Below are positions 1 to 13,089 of a DNA stretch of 64,000 bases, piece by piece. Position numbers and translations under genes: made by a program. Each line of letters begins with the position of its first letter. Position 1 is the first letter of the stretch. Under the pieces are notes generated by a model, which worked only from the letters and a program-made list of their open reading frames with translations, was not told where the DNA came from and did no database searches. This stretch comes from Paragonimus westermani. Its lineage: Eukaryota > Platyhelminthes > Trematoda > Plagiorchiida > Troglotrematidae. The stretch covers positions 62,001 through 126,000 of the forward strand of contig QNGE01000282.1 of assembly GCA_008508345.1 (NCBI GenBank), read 5' to 3'.

Positions 1-3000
1 TGATTGTAAACTGGCAGGCGGACAATGTGATTCTCACCTGCCGTATGTTTTACCTTCATATCGGCTGAATATCTAATAAGCTTTTCTGAAAACAGGAACT
101 CTGTACTGATTTCATCAACTCCTACACTTTTTATCAGCCAAGTAAGTTGTATTCGTTGGGTAAATCTCACTTATAAAATTACCACTTCTATCTACAGTTT
201 AAAATTTGACGGTCAGTGTGATCGTGGAAAGTGGACGAATAAGTTAATCTTTGACTATGAAAGATCTGACGAAAGAACATACTTTTACAGACCAATAGGT
301 TGAAACCAGCGGGATGGAACGGTCGCTGAATATAACGTGAATTGGACCTAAGCATAGACCGGTTTTCAGCCCTACAGACTAGAAATGTTGACAAATATGC
401 ACAACCTCGTCGGTTGTAAGAGTTGAATGGACTTTGAGAAAAGAATCCGATATTGATGGTGTCTCTCCAGAATTAGGAAACCCTTCAAGTGAATAAAGCC
501 ATGGCTGAGCAATAAACCCACATACTTTGTCGTATATCGTTTCCGTAGCGAATCCTTATTCATAGCTAACTTTAACTTGGTTAGGCGTGGAAATCACCTG
601 AAGAGCAATGGGTTGTTGGTATTCAACCAGATACAAATAACCGACAAAAGGATGCTCATATTTATAGGTGCACCCAATTTGGAGCAATAAACCATTTGCA
701 TATCAGATCCAAACAGGCTTGTCCAAGTTTACCTCATGTCACCAGTTGTGTTGTCCATTGCTCTACACTTTGTACCTGTGGGTTTTACCATTTACATTTT
801 TTCACCTGTCTTGTCCTACTTGTCTTTTAATTCAGCTTACCATCTCATACCAACATAATTACCATCAATACGATATAATATCTATGTTCTCGCCGAATTG
901 GGCGTTCAATCTAGGATGTCACTTCTAAGATATGGCAGGGAAATGATTATCACAAAATTCTGTTACGAAACTTGTCCATGTATTTATTACAGGTATGCAC
1001 ACAATGTTAAACATCAAACCTGATAAACCGTGTACATAAGCGCTCTTTTCGAAAAAAGATTGAAAACACTGACTGTCTACTAGTGCATGACATAGAAAGT
1101 TGTAAGAAAACCGGTGGATATCCGCTGATTTTGTTTTCATAGGTAATCCTGGTGGTGCATATTGCGGGTCAACATAGATTGTGTCGTAACCAGGTCCATG
1201 TCACAAGTAATCTAAATAAGAAAATAACAGTGTTTACACAAATGCAAATACTTGCAAATGATAAAACTAGTCAAAATCAGAGAACACGAAGGAACAACGG
1301 GTAAGTGACAGAAATAATCGAATTTAAAGGTTTTCCCCAACGTTTGTTCCGATGTGCACCGTTAAGCACTTATGAGCTGCACTATACATGGCATCATAGG
1401 TATACACACATGTAATCCATTTTTTCAGAGTCACTGTGTTTGGGTGAATTTTTAAAAGTTGTACACCAGTGTCGAAAACAAATCGGGCAATTCTAGAAAG
1501 CTAATGAAATACGATGTGTAGAAAAGATACAAAGAGGGATTGTTATTAGTGGTTGTGAATATTGACAAGATAATTGTATATAGTACGATGAGAGAGACAG
1601 GACACTCTCAAACGTTTCGTTCAGACGGTCAGCCTTATCCGACCAACAGAAGAGACTTTTTCTCCCAAAGGCCAGTTGTTTTCGAGCGTAACGCAGATTG
1701 TGACGATGTGTTAGTTGTCAGAATAATGTTTCAATAAGATGCCATGACATCTAGATGAACAGGACATGTGAACCTCCCGGCGGAGATGCAGAGCGAACGG
1801 ATAATCGATTGCACTGTGTAGCGCTATACGCGTGAAGTGTTATTCGCTGTCGTATACGGTAAATAAATTATTCGAACTTGAATTTGCATCTTCAGGTTAA
1901 AATTATCCTTGACAGATAAACAACTGTCTAGGCAACTTCGGTACTACTCATGCACGTACTTTTCGCAAAACGTGATCTTGTGTATAATGTCGATCCAGGC
2001 TTACATGATAAACCGACAATGTTAGAGATGCTGTAGCACTATACTACATTCCTAGTGGTGAATTCACAGGCAACATTCTCAAATAGTTCACTTTCGAATT
2101 CGGTTCAGTTTCACTTTTCAGATAACTGCAAACGGTTATGCACTAAACAAAGACGAAATACTCAGGGTTATTACTGTTCACAATATTTCACTCTGCTACA
2201 CTCTGATAACCTATTGAATTCAATTTCGCTTGTCTACCCACCTGACTTAAATGCCACTGCGGTTATAAGTGGTTTAATTGTCCTGATGAAACGGAGACAC
2301 AGTATCAATAAACCACTGAGATGGTCGCATATATATCTTCATGAAATGGTGGGTTCTTCGACGCATTTGAAATGTATTCTGAATGGCAAACCACGCCCTG
2401 GCATTTGATACTGATTTAGAAAGAATGAACAATAACCTGAATATTGATTAATGTTTCTCGACTAGAAGCACGGTAAAAGAGGACGAATCAAGCCAAGGCT
2501 ACAGCAGGAGCGATAATCTTGAGCATATGAAATTCCAAGTTGTAGTTATCATCTCTGAACATACGTTGAGGCCACAAAGAAGCCAGCCTGATAAAAATAT
2601 CTGTAAATTTCCGAATTTCCAAAAAAACGATATAATTCACAATCATCAACTTCACAAGTGAAATCAGAAAATACAGTGTTTCGATCAATTTTTGTCAGGT
2701 TCCAGACGGAATGAAACAATAGGGATTGAGTTTGGGTAGATTTTCAAAACGGTCAACGCCCCAGTGCATGTTGAAGGAAACAGCTTAGGAAGCATGCACT
2801 TGATACGATTTCACCAGTATAAGTTTCCAACGATAGGTTTTTGACACTAATAACTTTCCACGTTGAATCAAAAGCTAAGGCGTGAAATATCGGTGTTGAA
2901 AAAGAACAAGGTCAGGCTCAGAATAAAGCGTTTCGAAACACGCAAAAGTTCTGAAAGTAAATGTTGCAACCATCTTACAGAACCAAAACATCACGGAATA

Positions 3001-5340
3001 GAATAATGTAATGTGATTGTGAACGCATCCGGTGGATCGATAACATGCCTTTTGAGTTAGAAGAATCTAGCGTTTGCATACATCATCCACTTGGCTGCTT
3101 TGACAGAATTGCACTTTTAGGATTACAACAGTTTAAGCACCAATACAGAGGAAAGATTCTTCAACCGGAAGGCTAAGCACTTCTCGGGCCTGCCTGTATA
3201 CCTCTTATTGCCGTTACAGAAATAACGGTAAAGGTAGTGTGAAATGCTACCGAAAGGTTGAAATTCGACTGGGAGCACAATCAGTTTCTGAGTCTGAACG
3301 AATATATATTGTGCAGCTACGAATAGTCCTTGTTCATGCTAACTTACCAACCTTTACGTCGTTTTTTATTTTATGGCTACCCTCAAAGTATTGTTCTAGG
3401 TGATTTGTTGGGTTTCCCACTTTGACCACCCATGTCGGTGACGAATGTTTTAAATCGCTTTTCCCATGAAACTTTTAGAGTAGAGGTCAGGTCTTTAAAC
3501 AAAGGTTATGATGTCCACTGCCTCCTTAATACAGTCTTATATGTAAATTATCCGTGCTGCTGCAACCAAGATGTTCACTTTTGTGCTCATATGTTGAACT
3601 GTCGCGAAACGGCTTAAGTCATTGTATCGACCTGTCCAAAAGGATTTGTAATTGGTAGTCATTTAAGTGAAGACACCGTCAACGTGTTGGTCTGAAAACG
3701 ACAAAGGACCGCTGGTCCCAACTTCATATCGTAGTTTCAGGTTTACCTCAAGTGACTAAGGTGTTTTAATGCATCCTGCCGGCATAACTGTAGGTTTTAG
3801 TGAGACTCTCCTTTAAGTACTTCTGGTAATCGTTTAAATATCTTTTTCCATCATCAACACAAAGAGAATGAGCGGATTCAAAACTCTTTCTCACTGGTAA
3901 CAAAATGTGGACTAGTAAGCTGGTTTTGTGTAATCATCAACTGCCCTTGCACTCGCCCCTTTCTCGGAACACTCGACCTGATCTGATATAAAAACCGACG
4001 CAAGCATTTGGATAATAATTATAAGTGAGTCAGTGTGACACATGTGCATCGCTGGCTGTACATAGCCGAACAGCTATATTCAAACAGCATTGCAGAAAAT
4101 CCATCTGCATTCTGGAAAAGCAGTTATTTTATTCAGTATGCACTAAATTTTATGGTATAAAAACTTGCTCCAGAAGGGTGCAAAATACATTACATTACAT
4201 TGAGTACAAAACGGAACACTGCGTGATAAAATTCTTATTTCGAATAGACACTTATGTGTAACTCGTTAAGTATTGAAGATTATTTCAGTACCGTTGGACT
4301 TATTATCCCCATCTATCCGACATGCTCTGTATACTGTGTCTCTGCCGCTAAGTTTGCCGGGTGAAACTTTCATCCCCCCCTTACCAAAGGCCTTACTCTA
4401 TACGACTGAAACTGTAAATAGTCAGGAACAGTCTTGAAGCCCATCTCGTTCAGAATATTTTGTGTGCTGACAGACATTACCTGCATACATTTAACTTGTA
4501 AAGCTGTAACCTGCATTAATCCACTCACGCTAACCGACATTACATGGGAAAATGATTAATTATCACCCGTAATAGCCTCTACAAAAGCTCACTGATAACA
4601 TTTCTGGTCCGACGTGCAAATCACTGGTGACAGCTGAATCCATTCAAACAAGTTCAGTTCACACCTGTGTTAATCCATCCGCTTTTCAAGTCATATGATG
4701 ATAAATTACGTCAGTATAATTGACGGATGGGATTATGTTGAGCAAAAGTTATCCAGTCAACAACTTGTGTTTTAACATAACGTCTTTTCAGAATACGCTC
4801 GTTTTAAAATTGGCAATGCGCTGACGTAGACTCTGAGGCGTGAATTCCATTGAAGTTTAATTATAATTAATTGCGATCCCTTCGGGTTTTGAAAAGCTCA
4901 ATAAGTGAAAAATTCTGACCGAATAGAAAACATTGAACTTGAGTTGACGTGTATCGTGTGATGTCTAAATGTCAAACAATCTATTTTCCAAACTTCGAAC
5001 GATTGACACTCACTGTTCAATTTTGCTCCCTCCAGTCGCGCGGGATTGTTTCGGTTGTCAAGTTTGATGTGAGACGGCTGCAAGTAGTTTAAACAATATT
5101 TGACAACAATATGAGCTCCATGCAATGCTAGTGAGAAATGCAAAATGCCATAACATATATACGGTCGGCCGTTTATTTTTTATTCTTGTTGCGGGTCGAT
5201 GTTTTACTGAAACTCCTCTCAACCGAGGTAAAAGTTTTCTACTTGACAAAATGCATAGATGCTAGTATACATGGTATAATTTAAACAATTGTCTTGACAC
5301 TCAAGAAAGAACGATAAAACGTGAATATCGCCCTCAACTG
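1..5340. other. Non-coding stretch, no supported gene
   Basis: AT-rich sequence in which the longest frame is 117 codons (2055-2408, plus strand), within chance expectation for this composition. That frame has no recognisable domain. I see no RNA gene, tandem array or transposon protein here. It is probably intergenic or intronic DNA of a large, sparse animal genome. Confidence 0.6.
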
Positions 5341-5344
5341 GTCG

Positions 5345-5520
5345 CAGCGGTCACAGTCCCATAGACTTTCCAGTGGGCGCTTTAAAATGAGTCTCGTCCT
5401 TTTTAGAGTTTGTCAGCAGTGCGTATCTTTCCCACGGCTAGGATTAGGTCTTCGGTCACACATTTGTGTGACAACAATGTTTACCAATTTTTCATTGACC
5501 TGCATTAGTGACGAGCTCTG
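5345..5520 (-). repeat. tRNA-derived SINE, copy 1 (minus strand)
   Basis: This segment aligns along most of its length with the copies near 45.9, 39.8, 35.8 and 56.2 kb, and in reverse with the copy at 16.6 kb. By hand, 5402-5461 matches 45820-45879 at about 47 of 60 positions, including a shared CCCACGGCT block at 5430-5438. Read on the minus strand, the copies have a pol III type-2 promoter layout (A box then B box). In this copy the B-box region (about 5438-5450) has drifted. Divergence between copies points to an old, inactive insertion. The ends are approximate because no target-site duplication was found. Confidence 0.6.
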
Positions 5521-8500
5521 ACAAGCGATAAACACCTTTCTAGTGCTCACTTTCGAAAGGGGCCGACTGGAAGGTCCATGGGAATGCAACAGCTGAGATC
5601 ATCTGGGGCCGATTTCCAATTTATTTAAAAACCAAAAGTCCCTATCACTCACCAATAAAGGACGATATCTGATTTTCAAAGAACTGCCAGATAAATAGTA
5701 TAATACGTAACTTGGCGACCGCATGCAAATTTGAAACTCGGTTAAGTTAGTTGTGACTAGTTCGACTCGTAATAGGTTAATCACCTATCTTTTTAGGCTT
5801 GAAATTATGATTTCTTTTCTGTCTGTTGTATTTGTTCTCATAAAAATTTAACGGGAAGACCACTACAAGAATTTATCATCAGTGTGAAGTTAGTACTGTC
5901 TGTTTTAGCAGCTATCGATCACATTACATACGTCTGGACAAAAATATCATTAGGCGACTTGTTGCTTGTATGCAACTAGGTTATTATGACTCCCGAAATT
6001 CTGATTCACGTGCAACGGAGTCTCTGCGTTCACCCTTGATGTCCGGCGAGACCGTCACAGAAAATATCTTGGGTTCAGTTTACGTAAACTTTACAGAAGT
6101 CAACTGACTTTCAAACATAAGAATTTTGCAGTTTAGTACCAAAGTTCCAATCAGTCACCTAATTATGTTGTTTAGTGTCTTTTTCTCAAAACCTCTCTTT
6201 TCTCAATCAGCTTCACCACAGCAAAACTCTTTAAGGCTTTTCTCTGGGTTTCCTTAATTTCTAAACAATTTTATTACGTGCAAGTTGTCACCAAATCCCA
6301 AGCACGCAAGGTCTAGAAGTGTTTGTTTTTTTGGATTTAGAAGCAATTCCCACTGTTATGGAGTGAAATGGTCTGAAATTTTTGAACAAAGAATAACCCG
6401 AGAAGATTACAAATATTATAGACGGGAAATGTAAATTTTGACAGTTAAAATGCGAATTCATGTCATTCCTGTCAAATGTGTCAGGTGATTTTCGAAAATC
6501 TGGTTATCCTTCTAGACAAATCTGAACGTTTGCAATTGGTTTTGAAAAACGTAGGCTGGAAATAGTTTTAATGCAGAGTGACGCTCACTAAAAAACCGTC
6601 ATATTGGACCTTCGAAAAAGGGCCGGATGTTTTCATTTTCTATGTTATATCTACCTAACCTGTCGTAGCAACGACTTCGTATGCAATTGCAAACGTGTAG
6701 TACCATAATAGTCTGCCTGACCCTTCATTACTAGTATAATCTCGTGAAAATGTTACTCGACAACCTTTGTGTTGGCCCTCAATGTATACGAAATGTGTAC
6801 GTCAAAATGCAGTGGGTTTAGCAACCATAGCGGACTGGGGAAGTCTCGTAGATAATATGAAGTATGATTCGTTTTGGTGCATAATTATTTGTTACAATTA
6901 ATTGTCTAATTTGTTCTTCTATATAATTTATACTCGTTTAAGTCGATCACACGAGTGCCAGTTTTACTGTTCAGACAGCTGGCCTCCATAATGCCAATGA
7001 ACCTTTATGCCCAGGACTATCAAACTTCTGGGCGACTCCATTAATGGCATAGTGATGACCTAAATTGGCCCTGCCAGTAATTTGCTGAAGACATTGAAGA
7101 GTGCCCGGTGGATAAACGACGTTATTTTTAGGGATATATACGGCTATTACTGCGAAATTATCAATATTACGCGCAATTTAATCAACGTATCGGTTTGTAT
7201 GACTCTTCAAATATCAGACGGGTGGAAGCTATTGGTTATCGCGCTCTCAGAATTTCACTCAAGGGGAAGCTTCTGCATCTTACTTTAACACAAAAACACC
7301 AATACGTCCCGAACTGGAGAGTAAGCTAAAGGAACTATTTTCTTTTGACTTTCATAGCCCTATTGGGAATTAGCTGAATTTACGACACGAAGGAGAAATC
7401 TGTGTGTAGCGTTCGGTTTCTTGTCTCTGTGAAATAATGGAGAGTGATTTGCATTATTTGAACTAATGATGAACGCTTCTGTCGGACAAATGAGAAAACA
7501 ATCTTATTCAGTTACGCTCTGCTAAAAGTATTTTAGGGACACTTATTTGATGAACATTTTGATGCGCAGAATTTCTTTAACACGTGTTGAAAAATGGTGT
7601 TCTCCGAGCACTACTACTAAACCATCAATTGATTGGCATATCCAGAAACTTTCGTTTATATGCTAGTCATATTCGTTTGAAACGCCAGTATATACCAAAT
7701 ACCGGCCACGAAAATTTGACACACTTTTGGAATGCTTTGGATAGATATTTCATTCTGTTTATTTGTTCAGCTACGTGTAGCGAATCATGAAAAATTACAA
7801 GCTATTTAGTGAGTTCGCAGGAATGCTGAAATAAACATAGTTTTTCGAATAATATAGGCCGTTGAAAACTTACTTTTCGTCGAAGAGTGGCAGGTACTTC
7901 CAACTGGCCACTGAATTCGTACTCAGAAATCAGAAATGAACCGTTTTCCTTATTTCATTAGTAAACAGTGATTTAAGCATTCCGGGTTCAGTCTTATTAG
8001 GGAATCGGGTGTTCGATCCCTTAAATTATGAGTTTAGGTATGATGTAGCCGGGTGTCCCGGATAAGCTAAATAATTGAAAAGTGACGTCTATCCCATACC
8101 TCGTTCGATTTACTGGTGGTTCAACTGGGTATTATATATCAGTAGGGCTTGCTGAACAGTTCTTCGTGAACAATTTGGAACTCTTCAATTCAATAGTTTA
8201 CCTCGGAGTGGTGTTAACTGAACAGGCTGGAAAAACGTGCGTGTATGGGCATGGCCAACTGCAATAGGCATAGATGCATTTGTAGAACCTCAAAAGCTTC
8301 GTTTCCCCTTCGCTTAGACCCTCACCGGTGGCTCTTGGGTAAACCTGAGCCGTTCAGTTACCCACTGTGTGAGAGCCATTTGTTAGCTAATTAGCAAGCG
8401 GTAGTTGATATGGTATGGCTAGTTGCATAACGTTCACAACAGTCATGGACACAATTCAACCGAAAATGTGCACGGCCCAAAGTAGACTTAATTAATGAAC

Positions 8501-9875
8501 CCAGGTTAACAGTCGCCGTACATTACTTTTGAGTTGACGTTGATTGAAATACTCTAACCTCATTAGGAACCGACTTTGATAGTTTGGACAAGAACGATTT
8601 GAAAGAGTTGTTTAGAACACATAATCCCTCTTCTTCCAAAGTTAGTGAAACCATCTGAAACAAATCGACAATAATGAGGATCTCCCAATATGCCGTTCGC
8701 TGGGCATATACAAATTTTGGAGCAAGCGAATACAATAAAAAGATGGCAACTTTATAATCTATTGAGTGCTCGAGGTAACCTTTGCCCTCATCGACTTATC
8801 TTTGAAAAATACAATCTATGGTGAACGTTAACCACGCAAAAATGATAAAAGTTGCTTTCTTGCAAAAGCCACAGATGAAACTGACGAACTGCCTGTTTCG
8901 GCGGGCATATGAAGCAACACGCGTTACGCATCTGTAATTCGGTGACTACCCTCCCACTGAGAGATGTTATGGCTTACATCTAATGATACGGACCATTCTG
9001 AACGATGTGTAATCTGCAACTCAACGGATTTTTATGGCTCTGACCTACCTTAACTTAACTTAACCAAACCATCCCAACAAAACTGACTCACGCACACCTA
9101 CAACAAACAACATGAAAGTGTTCAGAAGGCTTAAATGAATGTGTTACAGTTTCGAGTGTTTACCTGGCCAGTGATCAAGTTTACTTGGTGTTTCTTGCAG
9201 AAAACAATCCTGGGCATCCAGAAGGACTGTTAAATCATTTCCACTAAGAAACAGTCAGTCTGGTGACCTTTACTGGCATAAGTAATTTAATAAACATTTA
9301 TATGATCCCCCAATATCGGTTTCATTGCATTCAGCAAATTACTTTTGAAGCCGAATGTGCAGTAAAGCCAAGATAGTTCATTCGAAAACAAAGTGGTATT
9401 TTCTAAGTGGACATTCGTCTCTCTTTAAACGTACTTGTGCGTTTACTGACACATTACTACACTCCTTCAGGTCACCTGAATTATAACGGTAGTTGTTGAC
9501 AAGGGTTTGATTATGAGGATTGCACGGTTGAGTGATATTTATATTTCTTCCGCCGAATTAATACATTAATGCAAATGCTCCAGTGCCACGGCTTCATCCT
9601 GGAAGAACAAACAACGTATCAACTAGTTCATTTATATGGAGTTCTCGGTGGAGCGGTTCGTGCTGATTACCATGAACATTTTTGTGTTGTTTACAGATCA
9701 TATTTTTTCCACAACCACAAGTTGCAATGGTTTACTTAGGTCTTGGTTAATTTTATGCTAAAAATGTTTTAACACTTGTGAATCCTTAACTGTTTGCTAT
9801 TTTGGCCGTATCTGTATCGTACTTATCCAATGTTGTGAACACTACATACTTATTAAACCTCTACTTATTTTCGGA
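5521..9875. other. Non-coding stretch with a weak B-box-like site
   Basis: No frame exceeds chance length and none resembles a known family. Near 8008-8020 there is a B-box-like motif (GGTGTTCGATCCC), but no convincing A box at the right spacing and no match to the SINE family elsewhere in the window. I call nothing else here. Confidence 0.5.
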
Positions 9876-9915
9876 AAATAATATAATATATAATATATAT
9901 GTAATATAATATATG
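9876..9915. repeat. AT-dinucleotide-rich low-complexity tract
   Basis: About 40 bases made almost wholly of AT and AAT steps (ATAATATAATAT and similar). It is a simple low-complexity tract. No function is implied. Confidence 0.8.
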
Positions 9916-11469
9916 AGTGCGCTGTATCGAACCCGTTTTTCCGATTATTGTGCAGTTGCAAACCGTAACTGCGTGACACGAAGTGAGTTATCCTTGTGGT
10001 TTCCTGGAAACGTATGCTTCCTCTCCCTAATCAGAAACACGCATTCAAATTCGGAATTCTCACCAGCTTCTGGGAAAGTTACGCGGGCAGATATTCAAAG
10101 TAGTATTGTCTACGAAAAGGATCTATGTAAACCAAGAGTGTTGAATACGATTTGCATCCAGTTGTCATTTTGTCTACCGTTTTGCAATTATGTGCGAGAA
10201 TCCATGTGCAGACGTTCAAATAATTGTTAGTTTAGAATCGACTGATTGCAGTGAACAACCAATACGAAGTTTGCGTGAATGAGCAGAGGTCAGCAAAACA
10301 CAGCCTTGGGAAGTTATTGATATGGGTATCGATGGCTCACTGTGACTGTTTATTTCTAGTGATTCTATCGCACATCTCTCTGCGCAGCAATTTTAAAGTT
10401 TGTTGAAATGCTTAAACTTAAAATAGTCTGAGCTTCTAGCATACACAAAAATGCGTAAATTTAAAAAATCAGTTTACTTGTGCGGTTACCTTCGAATGAA
10501 TAATTTTGGATGCACTTTATGGTGGAATGCATTAAGCCAACAAGTATCTACAATAACTTCCGTGTGTTTCCGAATTCAGGACGGAATTTGTAGACACGGT
10601 TTTACACTATCGTTACTAATGGAAGGGAGTAAAAGTCCACACGTTTGTTTTCACCTGCAGATAGAGACTAAAACGTTGATAGTGGAAGCGTTTTCATCAA
10701 TAGCCTCAATTCCTGTTGTTGATCACGTTTATGGAAGCGTACAGCAGTAATGTTCGACATTCATACAAACTGAACTTCAACGGATTTACCCTGTCGTAAC
10801 TCTTAATAAAGTCCACTTATGCTCTGGCAAATAATTTGCCAAAACAACGGCTAGCTGGTTGAAATTGGTAGACTTACTTATGAAATCTCAGTTCATGATA
10901 TTTCTCTCCTAGTTGACCTTTCCAGTTTATTCATCTTTGCGGAAGTCAGTCAACCTGCATTGGGTTCTTACTAATCGTTACTGTGACTTCGGAACTGGAG
11001 GCGCCCACATGCAACATACACGCGTTAATCCGAATTAAATTTAATGCTACTTGTGTAAACAACAGCAGACTTATTGGGTCAAACAGTGTGAAGCTCTCGT
11101 ATGTGTGGAGTAGCAGTTGGCTGAAGAAAGTAGGTGGATGTGAACATAATATCAACAGAACACTGTGGTGAGTTGTGGCCGTTTGTGGTAGCCATTTGGT
11201 TCACAATGAGGATAATTCGCTCTCTCTGCTGTATTAACAAGATACAAATTCTGTCCGACGGAGGTGAGTTTATCTGTTCCACTTGGATACATAGATATTT
11301 TAAATAGACATCCAGAAACGTTATACATCTCGTCTCCAATGAAAATTCCAAGACTCACCGCAACTTAATGATGGTTAACGGTACACTATGAATGTGTGAA
11401 TTCTTTTGTGTTCATTAATGTATTTCCTTTATATGTCTTCTTCATGACTATGGATTATGCTGTCAGCAA
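9916..11469. other. Non-coding stretch downstream of the receptor gene
   Basis: Holds only short frames without recognisable domains. On the minus strand this is the 3' side of the receptor gene. I see no canonical AATAAA within the first 500 nt after its stop; the nearest on that strand is at 10926-10931 (TTTATT on plus), a possible polyadenylation signal that would give a 3' UTR of roughly 0.55 kb. A GTGAGT donor-like hexamer sits on the minus strand at 11353-11358. Confidence 0.45.
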
Positions 11470-13074
11470 TTAAATTTCCGTTACAGAAGTTTGCACAGAA
11501 TAGTTCGTGCCGGTACGAATAGGTCTAGCACGCTTTGATTTACCTTTCATTAAACATCGGCTGCATCTGTGAGACATTTTCGAACTTTCAGTCGTTGGAG
11601 TGGGGCACATATCGGCACCGTCAACTGGTCTATTGGCTTCCCGGTTTGATTGATCACTTAATGGGTATATCTCATCATCCTTGTTCAAATGTGGCCCGCA
11701 GATTCGTAACAACGAACTGTGGCAGGCAGCCGACGTCAACCCATGTTCGTGATCTGTTCTGCTGGCATAATGACAGCCGCAACACACATGTCGTCGAAAT
11801 AGGGATTTCAGCTGTGAGCGAAAACGTCTACCAAGAAACACGTAGACGAAAAAATTTACCCCACTGTTCAAGCAAACTAGTGCGTTTGTGACCGGTTTGG
11901 CGAGTTCGATTGCCCGGCGGTGTTGTAGTAAATGTATCACCTGATAGCCGACTGCAGGCAACTCACACAGCAAATAAATCATTATCACGCCCACGCATAA
12001 ACGATTGACTTCTCCGGTTCTAGAGCGAGTCGACTTTTCCATACGGACAAAATAGGCGTGATTTTCACCATTTGTTCCGGTTTTCAAACGGGTCACGTGA
12101 TTAGACGGTCGGTCCGGGTGTGGGCCCAATTGACAAGAGCAATAATCTAATTGTCGATTGGCGCAATCAATGCGTGCCATGATTTGTGCACGCCTGGCAT
12201 TCGCGTATTTGATCCCACGGATAAGCAGCACGTTGAGAATTGCAATTATCAAGGTTGGTAAAAATACGATCACTATTGTATATCCGATCAATCGGTAAAT
12301 TAGACGGAACAAGTAGTTGTTCTCCACCCATTTTCGTGTCGCGCTATGGTAGACCACCACACCAAGTGGAAGTTGATTCATTGAATAGTAAACGTTGTCA
12401 GAACTGTTTCCTATCGAACTGAAACCAGAGCAGAATAACGTTATTGCGTCCACGATGAAAAAGTTTGGGATACTATACAGCGTACACAGAAGACAAAGTA
12501 AACTGATGGAAATCCGGGCTTTACGACGCGTACAAATACTAGGTGCATGAAGCGGCATACAAACGGCCACCCAGCGTTCCAGAGATACAAGTACTACTGT
12601 CCAGTTACGTATCATTCGGACAACCTGTCCTGATCCGTAAAGCACCTTGCTTATATGCGCATATAAATTCATATAGTTTATCCACAAGATATGTAATGCC
12701 AGAGTGCGCAAAAACTGGAAAAACAAACAAGCAATTAGAAATAACGTGTCACAAATGGCAAGACTTGTGAGCAGTAAGCTTGTGGTACCATGTGATCGAT
12801 CTCGCAAGAGCACACAACAGCTCAGTACGTTGCCCGTGACACCAGCCAACATGATAGTCCCTACAAGAATAACATCGAAAAAGAAATTGTACAGCAGAAG
12901 CCAGTGCGGTTGGAATACCTCTTTGAGTGGACCAAAATAGTTCAATTCGAAGGTGTAGTTGAAGGAGGATGAAGGATCCACACGTGCACAGGAGTTGAAC
13001 AAGAATAGAAGTTGACTTCTGTTAAGCTGTGTTGCGTCTAGTAAGTTTGACATGTTTGAAGTATAGTGAGGCAT
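11470..13074 (-). CDS. Rhodopsin-family neuropeptide GPCR, FMRFamide-receptor-like
   Basis: A seven-transmembrane receptor of the plasma membrane, predicted to bind a neuropeptide and signal through G proteins. Numbering is from codon 1 at 13089; the first in-frame ATG is codon 6. The N-terminus has sequons at N12, N23 and N44. TM1 spans about 66-95 (GVTGN, N87); TM2 103-127 (LAICD, D114); TM3 143-178 ending ERW (171-173); TM4 193-213; TM5 258-290; TM6 363-388 (CELP, 375-378); TM7 398-420 with NFFVY (412-416) then a basic helix 8 (GRRFR). The C-tail of about 115 residues is rich in Cys, Ser and Lys/Arg. The LNSGVNFFVY style of TM7 is typical of protostome FMRFamide-type receptors; the ligand is inference. 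Position 3.25, normally Cys, reads Ser147, although a Cys (C220) is present in the second extracellular loop. The frame has no introns or stops. The start is uncertain: codon 1 is GTG, an in-frame TAA lies four codons upstream, and a splice acceptor may be present. Confidence 0.93.
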   Translation of the reverse strand: MPHYTSNMSNLLDATQLNRSQLLFLFNSCARVDPSSSFNYTFELNYFGPLKEVFQPHWLLLYNFFFDVILVGTIMLAGVTGNVLSCCVLLRDRSHGTTSLLLTSLAICDTLFLIACLFFQFLRTLALHILWINYMNLYAHISKVLYGSGQVVRMIRNWTVVLVSLERWVAVCMPLHAPSICTRRKARISISLLCLLCTLYSIPNFFIVDAITLFCSGFSSIGNSSDNVYYSMNQLPLGVVVYHSATRKWVENNYLFRLIYRLIGYTIVIVFLPTLIIAILNVLLIRGIKYANARRAQIMARIDCANRQLDYCSCQLGPHPDRPSNHVTRLKTGTNGENHAYFVRMEKSTRSRTGEVNRLCVGVIMIYLLCELPAVGYQVIHLLQHRRAIELAKPVTNALVCLNSGVNFFVYVFLGRRFRSQLKSLFRRHVCCGCHYASRTDHEHGLTSAACHSSLLRICGPHLNKDDEIYPLSDQSNREANRPVDGADMCPTPTTESSKMSHRCSRCLMKGKSKRARPIRTGTNYSVQTSVTEI

Positions 13075-13089
13075 AAGAATCTGGTACAC

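Noticed and set aside
8000..8030. B-box-like GGTGTTCGATCCC
   Set aside because: No A box and no match to either tRNA-derived family in the window.
11152..11358. Minus-strand 68-codon frame just downstream of the receptor
   Set aside because: It begins at a GTGAGT, which looks more like a splice donor than a start, and has no ATG until codon 11. There is no recognised domain. More likely receptor 3' UTR or flanking DNA.
11535..12940. Plus-strand frames of 60-118 codons across the receptor gene
   Set aside because: They are antisense shadows of the receptor coding sequence and show no protein-family signal of their own.
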